DNA from: Rhizobium grahamii CCGE 502
GTDB taxonomy: Bacteria > Pseudomonadota > Alphaproteobacteria > Rhizobiales > Rhizobiaceae
Direction: 5' to 3'
DNA: 64,000 nt
NCBI RefSeq assembly: GCF_000298315.2
Contig: NZ_AEYE02000035.1
Span: forward strand, 372,001 to 436,000
Below the pieces are notes generated by a model, which was given only the letters and a program-made list of their open reading frames with translations, ran no database searches and was not told the DNA's origin. How positions within the stretch are numbered: position 1 is the first letter of the stretch; each line of letters opens with the position of its first letter. The position numbers and the translations under genes are program-made. This document shows, piece by piece, positions 55,508 to 64,000 of this stretch.

Positions 55508-56469
55508 GGCCGAACTCTCCCAAAGCGGATGCGAGGATCAATCAGTGCATAGAGCACGTCGACAACAAGATTAACCAGCACCACAAAGGTGGAAAAGAGC
55601 AAAACGATGCCCTGGATTGTCGGAATATCACGCTTCTGAATGGCCTCAACCGTCAGGGCGCCCAGGCCCGGGAGGGAAAAGGTGACTTCGACGTAGATCG
55701 CCCCGGCCACAATACCAACAACGATGATCCCCGCGGCTGTGACCAGAGGAATGAGGGAATTCCGCAGAACGTATGCAAACAGAATGCGACGCGGGGAAAG
55801 GCCACGTGACTTTGCAAACGTCACGTAATCCTGTCCAAGTTCCTCGATCATTGCAGCGCGGGTGATCTTGATGACGATTGCCATGACAGAAATCGCCAAC
55901 GCAAGCGACGGAAGTGTCAGATGCCAGGCACGATCGAAAAAGCCCTCACCTGATCCAAAGATAGGAAACCAGCGTAGCAGAACACCGAAGACGTAAAGAA
56001 GGAAAATACCGGTGACGAAAGCCGGAGAGCTGATCCCGAAGACACCCAGCATGACAAGCGCCCGGTCCAGGCGCCTGCCATGGCAATATGCGGCAACGGC
56101 GCCAAGCACTATCCCGGGGCCAAGAACAAGGACACTGCTCATCAAGGTTAGAAAGACAGTGACACCTAGCCGATCCCTTATGGTTCGCGTCACCGCCCGG
56201 TTGCCCTGAATCGAGACGCCAAGGTCCCCCTGAATGACCTGCGATAGCCATTTCCCGTACTGTACAGGCAAGGGGTCGTCGAGGTGGTAACGGGCGCGGA
56301 TCGCTGCAATCGTTGCCGGATCTGCCGCACGCGTGCCGAGCAGGGAGCGCACCGGATCGCCGGGAGCGATATGGACCAACACGAAGACACCAAATGAGAT
56401 GATAAGAAGAAGTGGGATTGCCACCGCGCACCGGCGAGCAAGAAACATGAGGAAGCTGGAAGCCGTCAT
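55504..56469 (-). CDS. Dpp/Opp-type ABC transporter permease (DppB type)
   Basis: A 321-residue permease with six hydrophobic segments. The N-terminal block LARRCAVAIPLLLIISFGVF and the PGDPVRSLLG motif are characteristic of DppB; the EAA loop reads YVTFAKSRGLSPRRILFAYV. It is 264 bp downstream of the binding-protein gene, a gap in which I saw no gene. Confidence 0.93.
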   Translation of the reverse strand: MTASSFLMFLARRCAVAIPLLLIISFGVFVLVHIAPGDPVRSLLGTRAADPATIAAIRARYHLDDPLPVQYGKWLSQVIQGDLGVSIQGNRAVTRTIRDRLGVTVFLTLMSSVLVLGPGIVLGAVAAYCHGRRLDRALVMLGVFGISSPAFVTGIFLLYVFGVLLRWFPIFGSGEGFFDRAWHLTLPSLALAISVMAIVIKITRAAMIEELGQDYVTFAKSRGLSPRRILFAYVLRNSLIPLVTAAGIIVVGIVAGAIYVEVTFSLPGLGALTVEAIQKRDIPTIQGIVLLFSTFVVLVNLVVDVLYALIDPRIRFGRVRP

Positions 56470-56733
56470 TGAGGCGCCCCGCAGGTGCGCCTGGAACAGC
56501 CGCTTATTGAGCGGCAGGCATCAAGTTGATTCCGTTCGCGCAGGCGATCGGATCGAGCGGCGGCCCGCAAACGAATAAAGCCAGCTTCTGGCGACGCCCG
56601 CAGGTCTGTGATCTGCCGTCGATCGATGATGCACGCTAAAAAAAGGTCCATCCGGCGATGCCTTCCATTTTCAGCCGGTGTCGATCGATGCGACGAAAGC
56701 AACCCATCCGCGTTCGGCCGGACAGCGGCTTTG

Positions 56734-58335
56734 CTATCCCGGGCCGAACCCCCTCATGGCCCAGGGAATATTATACCAGAAGGCCGTATATCCGGTGAGA
56801 CTGTACTTGTTGCTGAGAGCCATAGCAGAATCGGGCCAAAATATCGGCACCAGCGGGACGCCTTCGTTGACTATCTTGAACACTTCCTTCAGCGCGTTGG
56901 TGCGCTCCTTAGGGTCTGACTTCTCGATAGCGATCTTTAGAAGAGCGTCAACCTTTGCATCTTTGAAGTTCGAGCCGTTCAGACCGTCCTTTCTCGCCGT
57001 AGAGCTTGACAAGAATAGGTAGGGATAACTGACCGCATCCGGATAGTCGGGGTAGTAGGCCATGATTTGCATGCCAAGCTTCTCATGGCGAAAATACTGT
57101 GCGAGCCACGCGTTGTTGTCGAGTTCCTCGATTTTTGCACGGATACCGATCTGCTTCAGGTTCTCCACTACGGATTGCAGGACATTGATCATGTACGGAT
57201 CGGCAGTCGATGCCGGGATCGAAAGGTCAAAACCGTCCGCATGGCCGGATTTTGCCAGCTCGGCCTTGGCTTGCGAAAGATCGAAGGGGTAGTCCGCCAA
57301 CGTGTCGTAAAAGGCGCGAACCTGATCCGCAGCCATCAGCCCTGACCACATCTGCGGAGGGTTCAGAGCCGTCGCAGCCTCGCCTTTGCCCTTCAGAAGC
57401 GCCTTGACCAAGCCCTCCCGGTCGACAGCATGGGCCACGGCGCGCCTTACATGGATGTCGTCGAAGGGTGGCGCCGATTGGTCCAGAATGAGTGCATAGA
57501 CGCCAAGAGACGGTGTTGTCTTGACCTTGGCGTTGTCGAGGGCTTCCCATTGGTTGAGGTCGGAGATGGCGACATCGAAGGTGCCGTCTATGTCACCGTG
57601 CTGCATGGCAAGAAGTCGGGCCTGTCGGTCTGGTATTGCCTGGAAGACGATGCGTTTTGCGAGAGGTTTCCCGCCCCAGTAGTCATCGCGGGCCTCAAGG
57701 ACAACGCGATCCGTCGGTACAAATTCGATCAATCTGTAGGGGCCGGTCCCAAGTGGCAGCACCTCTGGCGTTCCGATACCCTTGGCCGCAAGTTGTTCCT
57801 TCTTGAAGACGAATCCCGCCATGTGCGCAGCCGTATAGATGTACTGCACGTCAGGCGCTTTCAATTTGACAGTAACCAGATCTTTCGACGTCACTTCAAC
57901 GGCTGCCACCGAACTGTAAAAGGAGGCAAGCTGAGAGCCGGAGTCAGGGTTCATGTGATACTGTATCGTAGCAGCCACATCCTCTGCCGTAAGAGGAGTT
58001 CCGTCGCCGAACGTGACACCGCCACGCAGATGATAGCGCAGGGTCGTCGGATCGGGCTGTTCCCAAGAGTCAGCGGCTGCGGGTTCGAGAGCGAGGTCAT
58101 CCCCGAACGTCAGCGATCCCTCCTGGACAAGCGACATGATCGCTCCGACATAGGTTGTCCAGGCATGTGGAATGAACAGCGTGTCCGCAATGCTGGGCAA
58201 GGCCCAAGTGAGCTTGTCGATTTGATCACCAGCGCTTGCCGAACGTATGATCGAACGCGGACCTGACAGGGCAACGGCTGCGGTGAGTAGCACGCCGTTC
58301 ACCATGGCATAACGTCGCGTCAAGCAGATGTCCAT
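56734..58335 (-). CDS. Dpp/Opp-type ABC transporter substrate-binding protein (SBP_bac_5)
   Basis: A 533-residue periplasmic binding protein of family 5. The signal region (CLTRRYAMVNGVLLTAAVAL, then a cut near SASAG) has an Arg-Arg pair and may use Tat or Sec. Typical blocks: TLRYHLRGGVTFGDGTPLTA near residue 100 and GTGPYRLIEFVPTDRVVLEA. GGGGGAT is just upstream of ATG 58335, preferred to 58362. First gene of the leftward transporter operon. The ligand cannot be read from sequence. Confidence 0.92.
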   Translation of the reverse strand: MDICLTRRYAMVNGVLLTAAVALSGPRSIIRSASAGDQIDKLTWALPSIADTLFIPHAWTTYVGAIMSLVQEGSLTFGDDLALEPAAADSWEQPDPTTLRYHLRGGVTFGDGTPLTAEDVAATIQYHMNPDSGSQLASFYSSVAAVEVTSKDLVTVKLKAPDVQYIYTAAHMAGFVFKKEQLAAKGIGTPEVLPLGTGPYRLIEFVPTDRVVLEARDDYWGGKPLAKRIVFQAIPDRQARLLAMQHGDIDGTFDVAISDLNQWEALDNAKVKTTPSLGVYALILDQSAPPFDDIHVRRAVAHAVDREGLVKALLKGKGEAATALNPPQMWSGLMAADQVRAFYDTLADYPFDLSQAKAELAKSGHADGFDLSIPASTADPYMINVLQSVVENLKQIGIRAKIEELDNNAWLAQYFRHEKLGMQIMAYYPDYPDAVSYPYLFLSSSTARKDGLNGSNFKDAKVDALLKIAIEKSDPKERTNALKEVFKIVNEGVPLVPIFWPDSAMALSNKYSLTGYTAFWYNIPWAMRGFGPG

Positions 58336-58561
58336 TCGATCCCCCGTCTCAAAATGATGCATTAGCCAACGTGAATGTACGCGTCTCGTTGCCAGGCCTC
58401 AAGGGGCACACCTACGTCCGGATACCCCAGTCCGCAATGGGAGTAAGCGAACAACAGATACCGGACGCCGATTCTGGTCGTCGCATCCGCAGCAATAAGC
58501 TATTGTTTCGTCTTGGAACGACGTGTGATGAAGGCAAGTCTGCCAGCAGAAGGGCGATATC

Positions 58562-61500
58562 ATGCCATTGCCTCGGGTCGGACGAAAACTCGCAGCAATA
58601 CTGGTTGCAGATGTCGTCGGCTATTCAGGCCTCGTCGAAGCGGACGAAACCGGAACGCTTAGCGCCGTAAAACATCTACGGCAATCCCTTATGGAGCCGT
58701 TGTTTTCCGAGCACCATGGCCGGATTGTCAAGGTCATGGGTGACGGATTGATCGCGGAATTCAACTCCGTCGTCGATGCAGTGGCCTGTGCGGTGACAAT
58801 GCAGGAAAAAGTCGCCGACTGGCAAAGGCCGGTTAATCCCGAGCGTCGGATCGTTTTACGCATCGGGATAAACCTCGGAGATGTCGTCGTCGAGGATGAC
58901 GACCTCCTGGGCGATGGCATCAACGTAGCGGCTCGTCTTGAACAGATCTGCCCTCCCGGAAGCGTGTTGATCACAGGCTCAGCTTACGATCAACTCTTGG
59001 GCAAGATCGATGTCGATTTCGAGTATGCTGGCGAGCAGCAACTGAAAAACATCAGCCGGCCTGTCAAGATCTACCGGATGGCCGCCCGGTCAGATGCGGC
59101 TACGCCGCTGGCGTCCAGGATGCGCGAGCCGAGCTCAGACGCCCGCAAGACGGTCACGATCCTGTTTGCCGATATCGTTGATTCCTCGCGACTGGGACTA
59201 ACGCTTGACCCGGAAGCCCTTCGCAACCTGCTCGCACGTTACTTTGGCGAGATCAGCGCTGTCGTGCAGCGCCATGGCGGGTTCGTTGATAAATATATCG
59301 GGGACGCCATCATGGCCACGTTTGGCGTGCCCCTAGCCAACGAGGACGACGCGACGCGCGCCGTGCGGGCGGCGGCGGAGATGCGAGAAAGACTTGCCGA
59401 CCTCAATCAGCAGCTGGAGGCTGGGTGGGGCGTTCGCCTTGCAAACCGGATAGGGATCAACACAGGAGAGGTGATCGCAGGCGGCGATTTGAGGGGGTTT
59501 CTCTCAGTCGCCGGCGAGGCCGTCAATGTCGCCAAACGGCTGGAGGAGGCAGCGCTGCCTGATGAGATCCTGATCGGCAGATCGACGCACAGACTCGTGC
59601 GCGACGCAGTCGTCGTGTCGCCAAGCGGACCGCGTCTGCTCAAGCACGGCGATACCATCACGGCACTTGTTGTCAGACAAGTCCTCCCCCACGCGCCCGG
59701 CCTTGCACGCCGCTTCGATTCGCCCTTTGTCGGGCGCGAACGCCAGCGTGTGTTGCTCGAAACCGTCTTCCAAAACGCAGTCGGCGACAGGACCTGCCAC
59801 ATGGTCAGCGTCCTTGGCGATGCCGGGGTCGGAAAGTCGCGGCTGGTGCGAGAGTTCGCGCGTGGTCTTCCATCAGACGTTACGATCTTGCACGGCAACT
59901 GCCTGCCCTATGGCGAAGGCATCACCTATTGGCCCCTGGCCGAGATCGTGCGGGAATTCATACGGGCGGAGGGGCTGGATACCGGTGAGCAACTCGCAAC
60001 GATGATCGAAGCGCGGCTGGCAGGCGACGAAAAGGCAGGCCTCATTGCCGCGCGCGTGGCTGGGGCCCTCGGGCTTGGCGGGGCGGTACAAGGGACCACC
60101 GAGGAGACTGCCTGGGCCGTGCGCAAGCTCCTGGAGGCGCTCGCTCGATCCAGCCCGCTCGTCGTCGTGGTCGACGACGTTCATTGGGCGGAGCCGACAT
60201 TCCTCGACCTGCTTGAGCACATTGCCGACTTCTCGCGTGACGTCCCAATCCTCCTCGTCTGCATGGCGCGGCCGGAACTCTTCGACGCTCGTCCAGGCTG
60301 GGGAGCCGGCAAGCGCAACGCAACCTCGATCTCGCTCGAGCGGCTGAGCGATGTAGAATGCCATACACTGATATCCAACCTCTTCGGCGGCGCACCACTC
60401 CCGGCGGCTGCCGAGTCGAGGATCTTCAATGCGGCCGACGGCAATGCACTCTTCGCCGAAGAGCTCGTCGCGATGCTGATAGACGAGAACTATCTTCGCC
60501 GCGCGCCCGATGGCTGGGTCTCTGTATCCGATCTTGCCGATCTGCCGGTCCCCTCGTCGATCAACGCTCTTCTCGCCGCCCGGCTCGAGCGGCTTCCATC
60601 CCTAGAACGTGCCATTCTCAGAACCGCTGCTGTGGAGGGCTCAGTTTTCCATCAAGGCGCCGTCGGCGAATTGGAAAGGTCATTGCTTGATGGGCTCGAG
60701 AACGGGTTGATGGCGCTCGTCCGCCGTGATCTCATCCGGCCTGAGGCCCCGACCTTTCCCGGTGACAAAGCCTATCGATTCCGGCACGTCCTCATCCGGG
60801 ATGCCGCCTATCGCTCCCTGCCAAAGAACGCGCGGGCCGAACTGCACGAGCACTTCGCCGCCTGGCTTGAACGAACGACCGCAGACCGTCTGCGCGAATT
60901 CGAGGAATTCGTCGGTTATCACCTTGAGCAGGCCTTTCAATACCGGACATCGCTGGGTCCACGCGATACACATGCAGCTTCCCTTGCCGCCCGGGCCGGC
61001 GAACGGCTCGAGGCAGCTGGACGACGCGCTCTTGTTCGGAGCGACCTTCCAGCGGCGATCTCCCTTCTGGAGCGGGTTTTGCGGCTGATCCCGAGCGATG
61101 ACACGCGCCGGATCGTGCTGCTCGCCGAATTGAGCGGTGCGCAGATCGAAAGCGGTCGGTTGGACGATGCGGGTCGCATGCTCGATGAAGCCGAGCAACT
61201 TGCTACCGCGACCAACAACCGGAGTTTGATTGCCCATGTCAGCGTCCAGCGCCAGTTCCTGCAGCTCCTCCTGGCCAAGGAAGACGGGGTAAAAAATGCG
61301 GAAGAGGCAGCAATCAAGGCTGTCCCGATCTTTGAAAGCCTGGGGGATGACCTCGGTCTATGCCGTGCACACCGGCTCAAGGCATGGCTTTGCTTCAACG
61401 GCGCCCGCGGCGAGGCGGCGGCCGAGGCGTGGGAGCGCGCAGCTGTTCACGCCCGGCGTGCCGACGACCGCCACGAGTATAACGAGATCCTCACCTGGAT

Positions 61501-62239
61501 TGCTTCGTCGCTCTGGTTCGGCCCCACCCCTGCCCCCGAAGGGATCAGCCGTTGCGAGGCCATGCGCGCGGAGGTGACCGAAAGCCCGGTATCCGAGGCG
61601 GCGATCCTGCGTCAGCTTGCTTCCCTCAACGCAATCGCCGGCCGTTTTTCGGTTGCCCGCGACCAGATCGGAAAGAGCAATGCCGCGTACGCGGACCTCG
61701 GCCTGACCCACACCCTTTATGTAGCTTCGTCCGAGCATGAAGCCGTCATCGAACTCCTCGCCGGCAATCCTGCCGCAGCAGAAAAAAGCGCGCGCGCTTC
61801 CTACCGCGCGCTTGAGGAGATGGGCGAGCGCGCCTTCCGTTCGACGATGGCCGCCTCACTTGCAGCCGTTCTCATGGAGCAAGGGCGTGACGATGAGGCC
61901 GAGGAGTTTGCGAACCTCAGTTCGGAACTTGCCGCGATTGATGATCTGGTGACACAGGTTCGTTGGCGGCGTGTGCGCGCGCGTATCCTCGCCAGGAGGG
62001 CAAAAATCCAGGATGCGGAGGCCCTTGCGCGCGCGGCAGTGGAGTTCGCCGAAAAGACTGACTTCATCAACGACAAGGCAGTAGCACTCGTCGATTTGTC
62101 TTACGTTCTCGAGGCGGCGAGCCGACGCAGCGACGCGGTCGGCGCGGCGCAGGCGGCCTTACGTCTATACGAGCGCAAGGGAAACGTGGTGGGCGCTGCC
62201 ACCACCCGACGTCGCGTCGTCGACCTAGATAATGCATGA
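58562..62239 (+). CDS. Tandem class III nucleotide cyclase fused to AAA/STAND ATPase and helical repeats
   Basis: A 1225-residue soluble protein. Cyclase homology domain 1 (about residues 8-175) has metal Asp D17 and D61, Lys K57 and the N121/R125 pair (GINVAARLE). Domain 2 (about 195-372) has D204, D248, K244 and N322/R326. Both keep every catalytic class of residue I can check, so both may be active adenylate cyclases. Then comes an ATPase (FVGRERQR; Walker A GDAGVGKS at 419-426; Walker B VVVVDDVHW) and about 500 residues of TPR-like helices. One cyclase domain plus AAA plus TPR is common in rhizobia; two in tandem is less usual. Input signal unknown. Confidence 0.93.
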   Translation: MPLPRVGRKLAAILVADVVGYSGLVEADETGTLSAVKHLRQSLMEPLFSEHHGRIVKVMGDGLIAEFNSVVDAVACAVTMQEKVADWQRPVNPERRIVLRIGINLGDVVVEDDDLLGDGINVAARLEQICPPGSVLITGSAYDQLLGKIDVDFEYAGEQQLKNISRPVKIYRMAARSDAATPLASRMREPSSDARKTVTILFADIVDSSRLGLTLDPEALRNLLARYFGEISAVVQRHGGFVDKYIGDAIMATFGVPLANEDDATRAVRAAAEMRERLADLNQQLEAGWGVRLANRIGINTGEVIAGGDLRGFLSVAGEAVNVAKRLEEAALPDEILIGRSTHRLVRDAVVVSPSGPRLLKHGDTITALVVRQVLPHAPGLARRFDSPFVGRERQRVLLETVFQNAVGDRTCHMVSVLGDAGVGKSRLVREFARGLPSDVTILHGNCLPYGEGITYWPLAEIVREFIRAEGLDTGEQLATMIEARLAGDEKAGLIAARVAGALGLGGAVQGTTEETAWAVRKLLEALARSSPLVVVVDDVHWAEPTFLDLLEHIADFSRDVPILLVCMARPELFDARPGWGAGKRNATSISLERLSDVECHTLISNLFGGAPLPAAAESRIFNAADGNALFAEELVAMLIDENYLRRAPDGWVSVSDLADLPVPSSINALLAARLERLPSLERAILRTAAVEGSVFHQGAVGELERSLLDGLENGLMALVRRDLIRPEAPTFPGDKAYRFRHVLIRDAAYRSLPKNARAELHEHFAAWLERTTADRLREFEEFVGYHLEQAFQYRTSLGPRDTHAASLAARAGERLEAAGRRALVRSDLPAAISLLERVLRLIPSDDTRRIVLLAELSGAQIESGRLDDAGRMLDEAEQLATATNNRSLIAHVSVQRQFLQLLLAKEDGVKNAEEAAIKAVPIFESLGDDLGLCRAHRLKAWLCFNGARGEAAAEAWERAAVHARRADDRHEYNEILTWIASSLWFGPTPAPEGISRCEAMRAEVTESPVSEAAILRQLASLNAIAGRFSVARDQIGKSNAAYADLGLTHTLYVASSEHEAVIELLAGNPAAAEKSARASYRALEEMGERAFRSTMAASLAAVLMEQGRDDEAEEFANLSSELAAIDDLVTQVRWRRVRARILARRAKIQDAEALARAAVEFAEKTDFINDKAVALVDLSYVLEAASRRSDAVGAAQAALRLYERKGNVVGAATTRRRVVDLDNA

Positions 62240-62267
62240 CCGCCGAAGCGCACGCGCCGAGATCGGG

Positions 62268-62462
62268 CTAGCCACCACGCTCCTTACCCGTCGGACTAGG
62301 CCGGACAGGCCCGAAGACCGTGTCTATCGCTTCTCCGTTGGCCACCCGCTCAAGCTTTTCCTCGGCCCTGCCGATCGCCTCGGTGACCCTCTTCTGCAAC
62401 GTCCGCAGAACGTCGACCTGGGTCTTGTAGCGCTCAATGAATTCGCGCTGATCGATGGTCAT
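62268..62462 (-). CDS. Small coiled-coil hypothetical protein, 64 residues
   Basis: ATG 62462 has GGAGG five bases upstream, a strong start, although a longer open frame runs through to 62609. The product (MTIDQREFIERYKTQVDVLR, then LQKRVTEAIGRAEEKLERV) is a single amphipathic helix, probably a coiled coil. Function unknown. It is 43 bases downstream of the next small gene and probably co-transcribed. Confidence 0.7.
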   Translation of the reverse strand: MTIDQREFIERYKTQVDVLRTLQKRVTEAIGRAEEKLERVANGEAIDTVFGPVRPSPTGKERGG

Positions 62463-62505
62463 GTTATCCTCCATCTGCATCTCGCTCGACCATCCCCGAT
62501 CGGCG

Positions 62506-62862
62506 CTAGTTCTGAAGTGTGACAACATCGAACCACCAATCATACTGGTAATGTCCATGATCATCGCGCAATGCGAGGAGTGAAATACCGACTGCTGGGC
62601 CGGGCGCAAAGCGTCCGTTTCTCCACCCAGCCTCGGGCGCGGTCCACCGCCCGTCCTCGAAGCCCGTCCAGGAACTCTGAGAAGAGCTTTGACTTGGTCC
62701 GGCCCAAACTTGCCCTGGACCTATTCCGCCACCCTGTACAACCCAGGCCTCGACCCACCTGGGCTCGAAGTTCGGATCAATGTCTGTCATTGGACCTGTC
62801 GGCCATTCAATACGGCCTGTCTCGGAGTCAATCTGCTGATTTGGATCCCAATTGGCTGGCAT
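62506..62862 (-). CDS. Hypothetical protein, 118 residues
   Basis: GGAGAGACGT lies before ATG 62862. The product is Trp- and Gly-rich (NFEPRWVEAWVVQGGGIGPG; WTGFEDGRWTAPEAGWRNG; GHYQYDWWFDVVTLQN), soluble and probably a beta-sandwich or similar. No signal peptide. I do not recognise the family. Paired with the coiled-coil gene downstream. Confidence 0.6.
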   Translation of the reverse strand: MPANWDPNQQIDSETGRIEWPTGPMTDIDPNFEPRWVEAWVVQGGGIGPGQVWAGPSQSSSQSSWTGFEDGRWTAPEAGWRNGRFAPGPAVGISLLALRDDHGHYQYDWWFDVVTLQN

Positions 62863-62958
62863 ACGTCTCTCCAATCGCTACCGGGCGATCCGCCCTTCCA
62901 ACATGAACAAGAGAACAACTGCACAGCAAGTATGTCCCATCTCGGCAATTTCGGCTAG

Positions 62959-63327
62959 GTTAAATCCGACCAGATAAATATCGTCATGTTTTCTTCTTGG
63001 TGACTCCGAGATCAATGAAGACAGGCGCGCGATGCGTTCAATGCTTGGGATAAGATATGCGCATGAATCTTACTCGGGAATACTATTATTCTGGGGCAAT
63101 ATGCTGCGCCTTTTTAAACACGCTTCAGTCGATGCATAAAAGCAGTCCGGTCATCGTCGCCGCCCGGTCCCATAAGTCGACCGGTCTCCTGACGACACCT
63201 TCTGATCGCCCCTTCCATCGGATCATATCGGCAGGTCACAGCGCTCCTTTATGCGCAGTTCATGGAAATGTTAATTGTCCCATCAGTCACCGCCCCACGA
63301 ATCCCCACCAACGCCCGAATTCCGGTA
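62959..63327. other. Intergenic region, nothing recognised
   Basis: An AT-richer stretch with short open frames that lack start signals. No RNA gene or repeat was noticed. Confidence 0.5.
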
Positions 63328-63525
63328 TCACCTGCGAGTAGCGCCGAGCCTTACAAGGACCTCGCCCGGAATCTGGTAGCGATCGATGACTTCCCTGTTG
63401 TTTCGAAGCCCGCAGATCTCTCGCTGGATGAATAGGGCCCATACCGCCTGGGAAGCGTCATCAAGGAGCGTCGTTCGATCTATCTGATGATGGTTGTCGG
63501 ACGACCATGCAGCCAACTTGGCCAA
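63328..63525 (-). CDS. Small rhizobial hypothetical protein, probably 5'-truncated (DUF6665-like)
   Basis: The C-terminal block REICGLRNNREVIDRYQIPG, then EVLVRLGA, resembles small proteins that I recall as DUF6665, about 100 residues long. The frame stays open upstream (HLGRQGRRAEAALAKLAAW, also family-like) to a stop near 63590 but has no ATG or ribosome site there; only TTG 63525 is available. Either an unusual start is used or the gene has lost its first third next to the DUF1236 gene. Confidence 0.5.
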   Translation of the reverse strand: MAKLAAWSSDNHHQIDRTTLLDDASQAVWALFIQREICGLRNNREVIDRYQIPGEVLVRLGATRR

Positions 63526-63586
63526 CGCAGCTTCCGCCCTGCGGCCCTGACGGCCGAGATGTCTTCCCTTTAGCAGATCCCGTTGA

Positions 63587-63871
63587 TTACTTGATCACTT
63601 CGATGACGCGGTGGGTATGGGGATCGATGATCACGCGTTGCTTGTTGATCACTGTGTAACCGTATGCATCATTGCTCGGGATCGTATGCACCTCTACCGA
63701 GGACGGCAACTCTGTTCCGACAATAATATCCCCGTCATAAGTGACAGACGGCACCTCCTGCTCGGTAATGTAAGTCCTCACCTCGCCAGGCACCGTAACG
63801 ACGGTGGTCTGTGCCATTGCGGTACCGGTCAACATCAATGCCGCGATTGCGGCTGTAGCATGCACCTTCAT
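63587..63871 (-). CDS. DUF1236 periplasmic protein
   Basis: A 94-residue protein with a Sec signal peptide (MKVHATAAIAALMLTGTAMA) and a DUF1236 domain: VPGEVRTYITEQEVPSVTYD, VGTELPSSVEVHTIP, YGYTVINKQRVIIDP and HRVIEVIK. DUF1236 proteins are frequent in Rhizobiales, often secreted and of unknown function. GGAGG lies five bases before ATG 63871; an open frame to 63943 is not needed. Confidence 0.88.
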   Translation of the reverse strand: MKVHATAAIAALMLTGTAMAQTTVVTVPGEVRTYITEQEVPSVTYDGDIIVGTELPSSVEVHTIPSNDAYGYTVINKQRVIIDPHTHRVIEVIK

Positions 63872-64000
63872 ATTAACCTCCAACGTTTCTGGATGATGAA
63901 CTCCGTTTCCGCTTGAAGGTTCCGTCTGCGCCCCAACAGCCACGTTCGAGGCTTACTGCAACGTCTGGCGCGCGCCCTCGTCCGGAGCGGCGATTGCTGT

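Noticed and set aside
56765-56778. Another ATTATACCAG-like sequence, similar to the apiose regulon motif
   Set aside because: It lies inside the coding end of the Dpp-type binding protein gene, where it encodes FWYNIPW; judged to be chance.

Overview
The window reads as accessory-replicon DNA (megaplasmid or chromid) from a plant-associated alphaproteobacterium of the Rhizobiales, close to Rhizobium, Sinorhizobium or Agrobacterium. The grounds are the density of sugar ABC-transport operons, a SyrB-like protein, a PutA with a divergent Lrp-type PutR, a NolR-like ArsR protein, an Agrobacterium-type D-psicose 3-epimerase, a DUF1236 protein and an RNA that folds like the rhizobial alpha-r14 sRNAs. 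No rRNA, tRNA, CRISPR array or replication gene was seen.

Layout. 1-5.3 kb: a ribose-type (CUT2) sugar transporter (two permeases, the first cut by the window edge, then ATPase and binding protein) read leftward from a divergent GntR-like LacI repressor, with twin palindromic operators between them. 5.3-9.6 kb: small genes and debris (IS30 relic, rnk, a PTS IIA-Ntr protein, syrB-like, hypotheticals). 9.6-18.1 kb: a leftward CUT2 operon ending in a keto-sugar 3-epimerase, a P-loop kinase and D-psicose 3-epimerase, with a divergent LacI regulator. 18.4-24.4 kb: an FkbM methyltransferase, an ArsR regulator, and putA/putR for proline use. 24.5-30.2 kb: DapA-family aldolase, GntR regulator, a CUT1 transporter without an ATPase, and a YihV-like PfkB kinase. 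30.4-35 kb: an sRNA, a three-gene two-component locus, an IS630 relic and a small conserved protein.

35.1-52.8 kb is the most coherent block. It carries what looks like a full D-apiose route: D-apiose import (CUT2 transporter with a DUF2291 lipoprotein), D-apiose dehydrogenase, D-apionate lactonase, D-apionate oxidoisomerase, 3-oxo-isoapionate kinase, and a RuBisCO-like protein that would act on 3-oxo-isoapionate 4-phosphate. Directly downstream is a CUT1 oligosaccharide transporter with its own ATPase and a cytoplasmic DUF5060/DUF4038-type glycoside hydrolase. A 15-bp motif recurs in the promoters of the RuBisCO-like gene, of apnO and of the CUT1/hydrolase operon, and a NanR-like GntR regulator stands at the head of the block. 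I infer one regulon that imports apiose-containing glycosides, releases apiose inside the cell and degrades it.

52.8-58.3 kb: a leftward Dpp/Opp-type transporter with fused ATPases. 58.6-62.2 kb: a 1225-residue protein with two class III nucleotide cyclase domains, an AAA/STAND ATPase and a helical-repeat tail. The right end holds small rhizobial hypothetical genes and a DUF1236 protein.

All names rest on reading the sequence and on remembered family features; no database search was possible.
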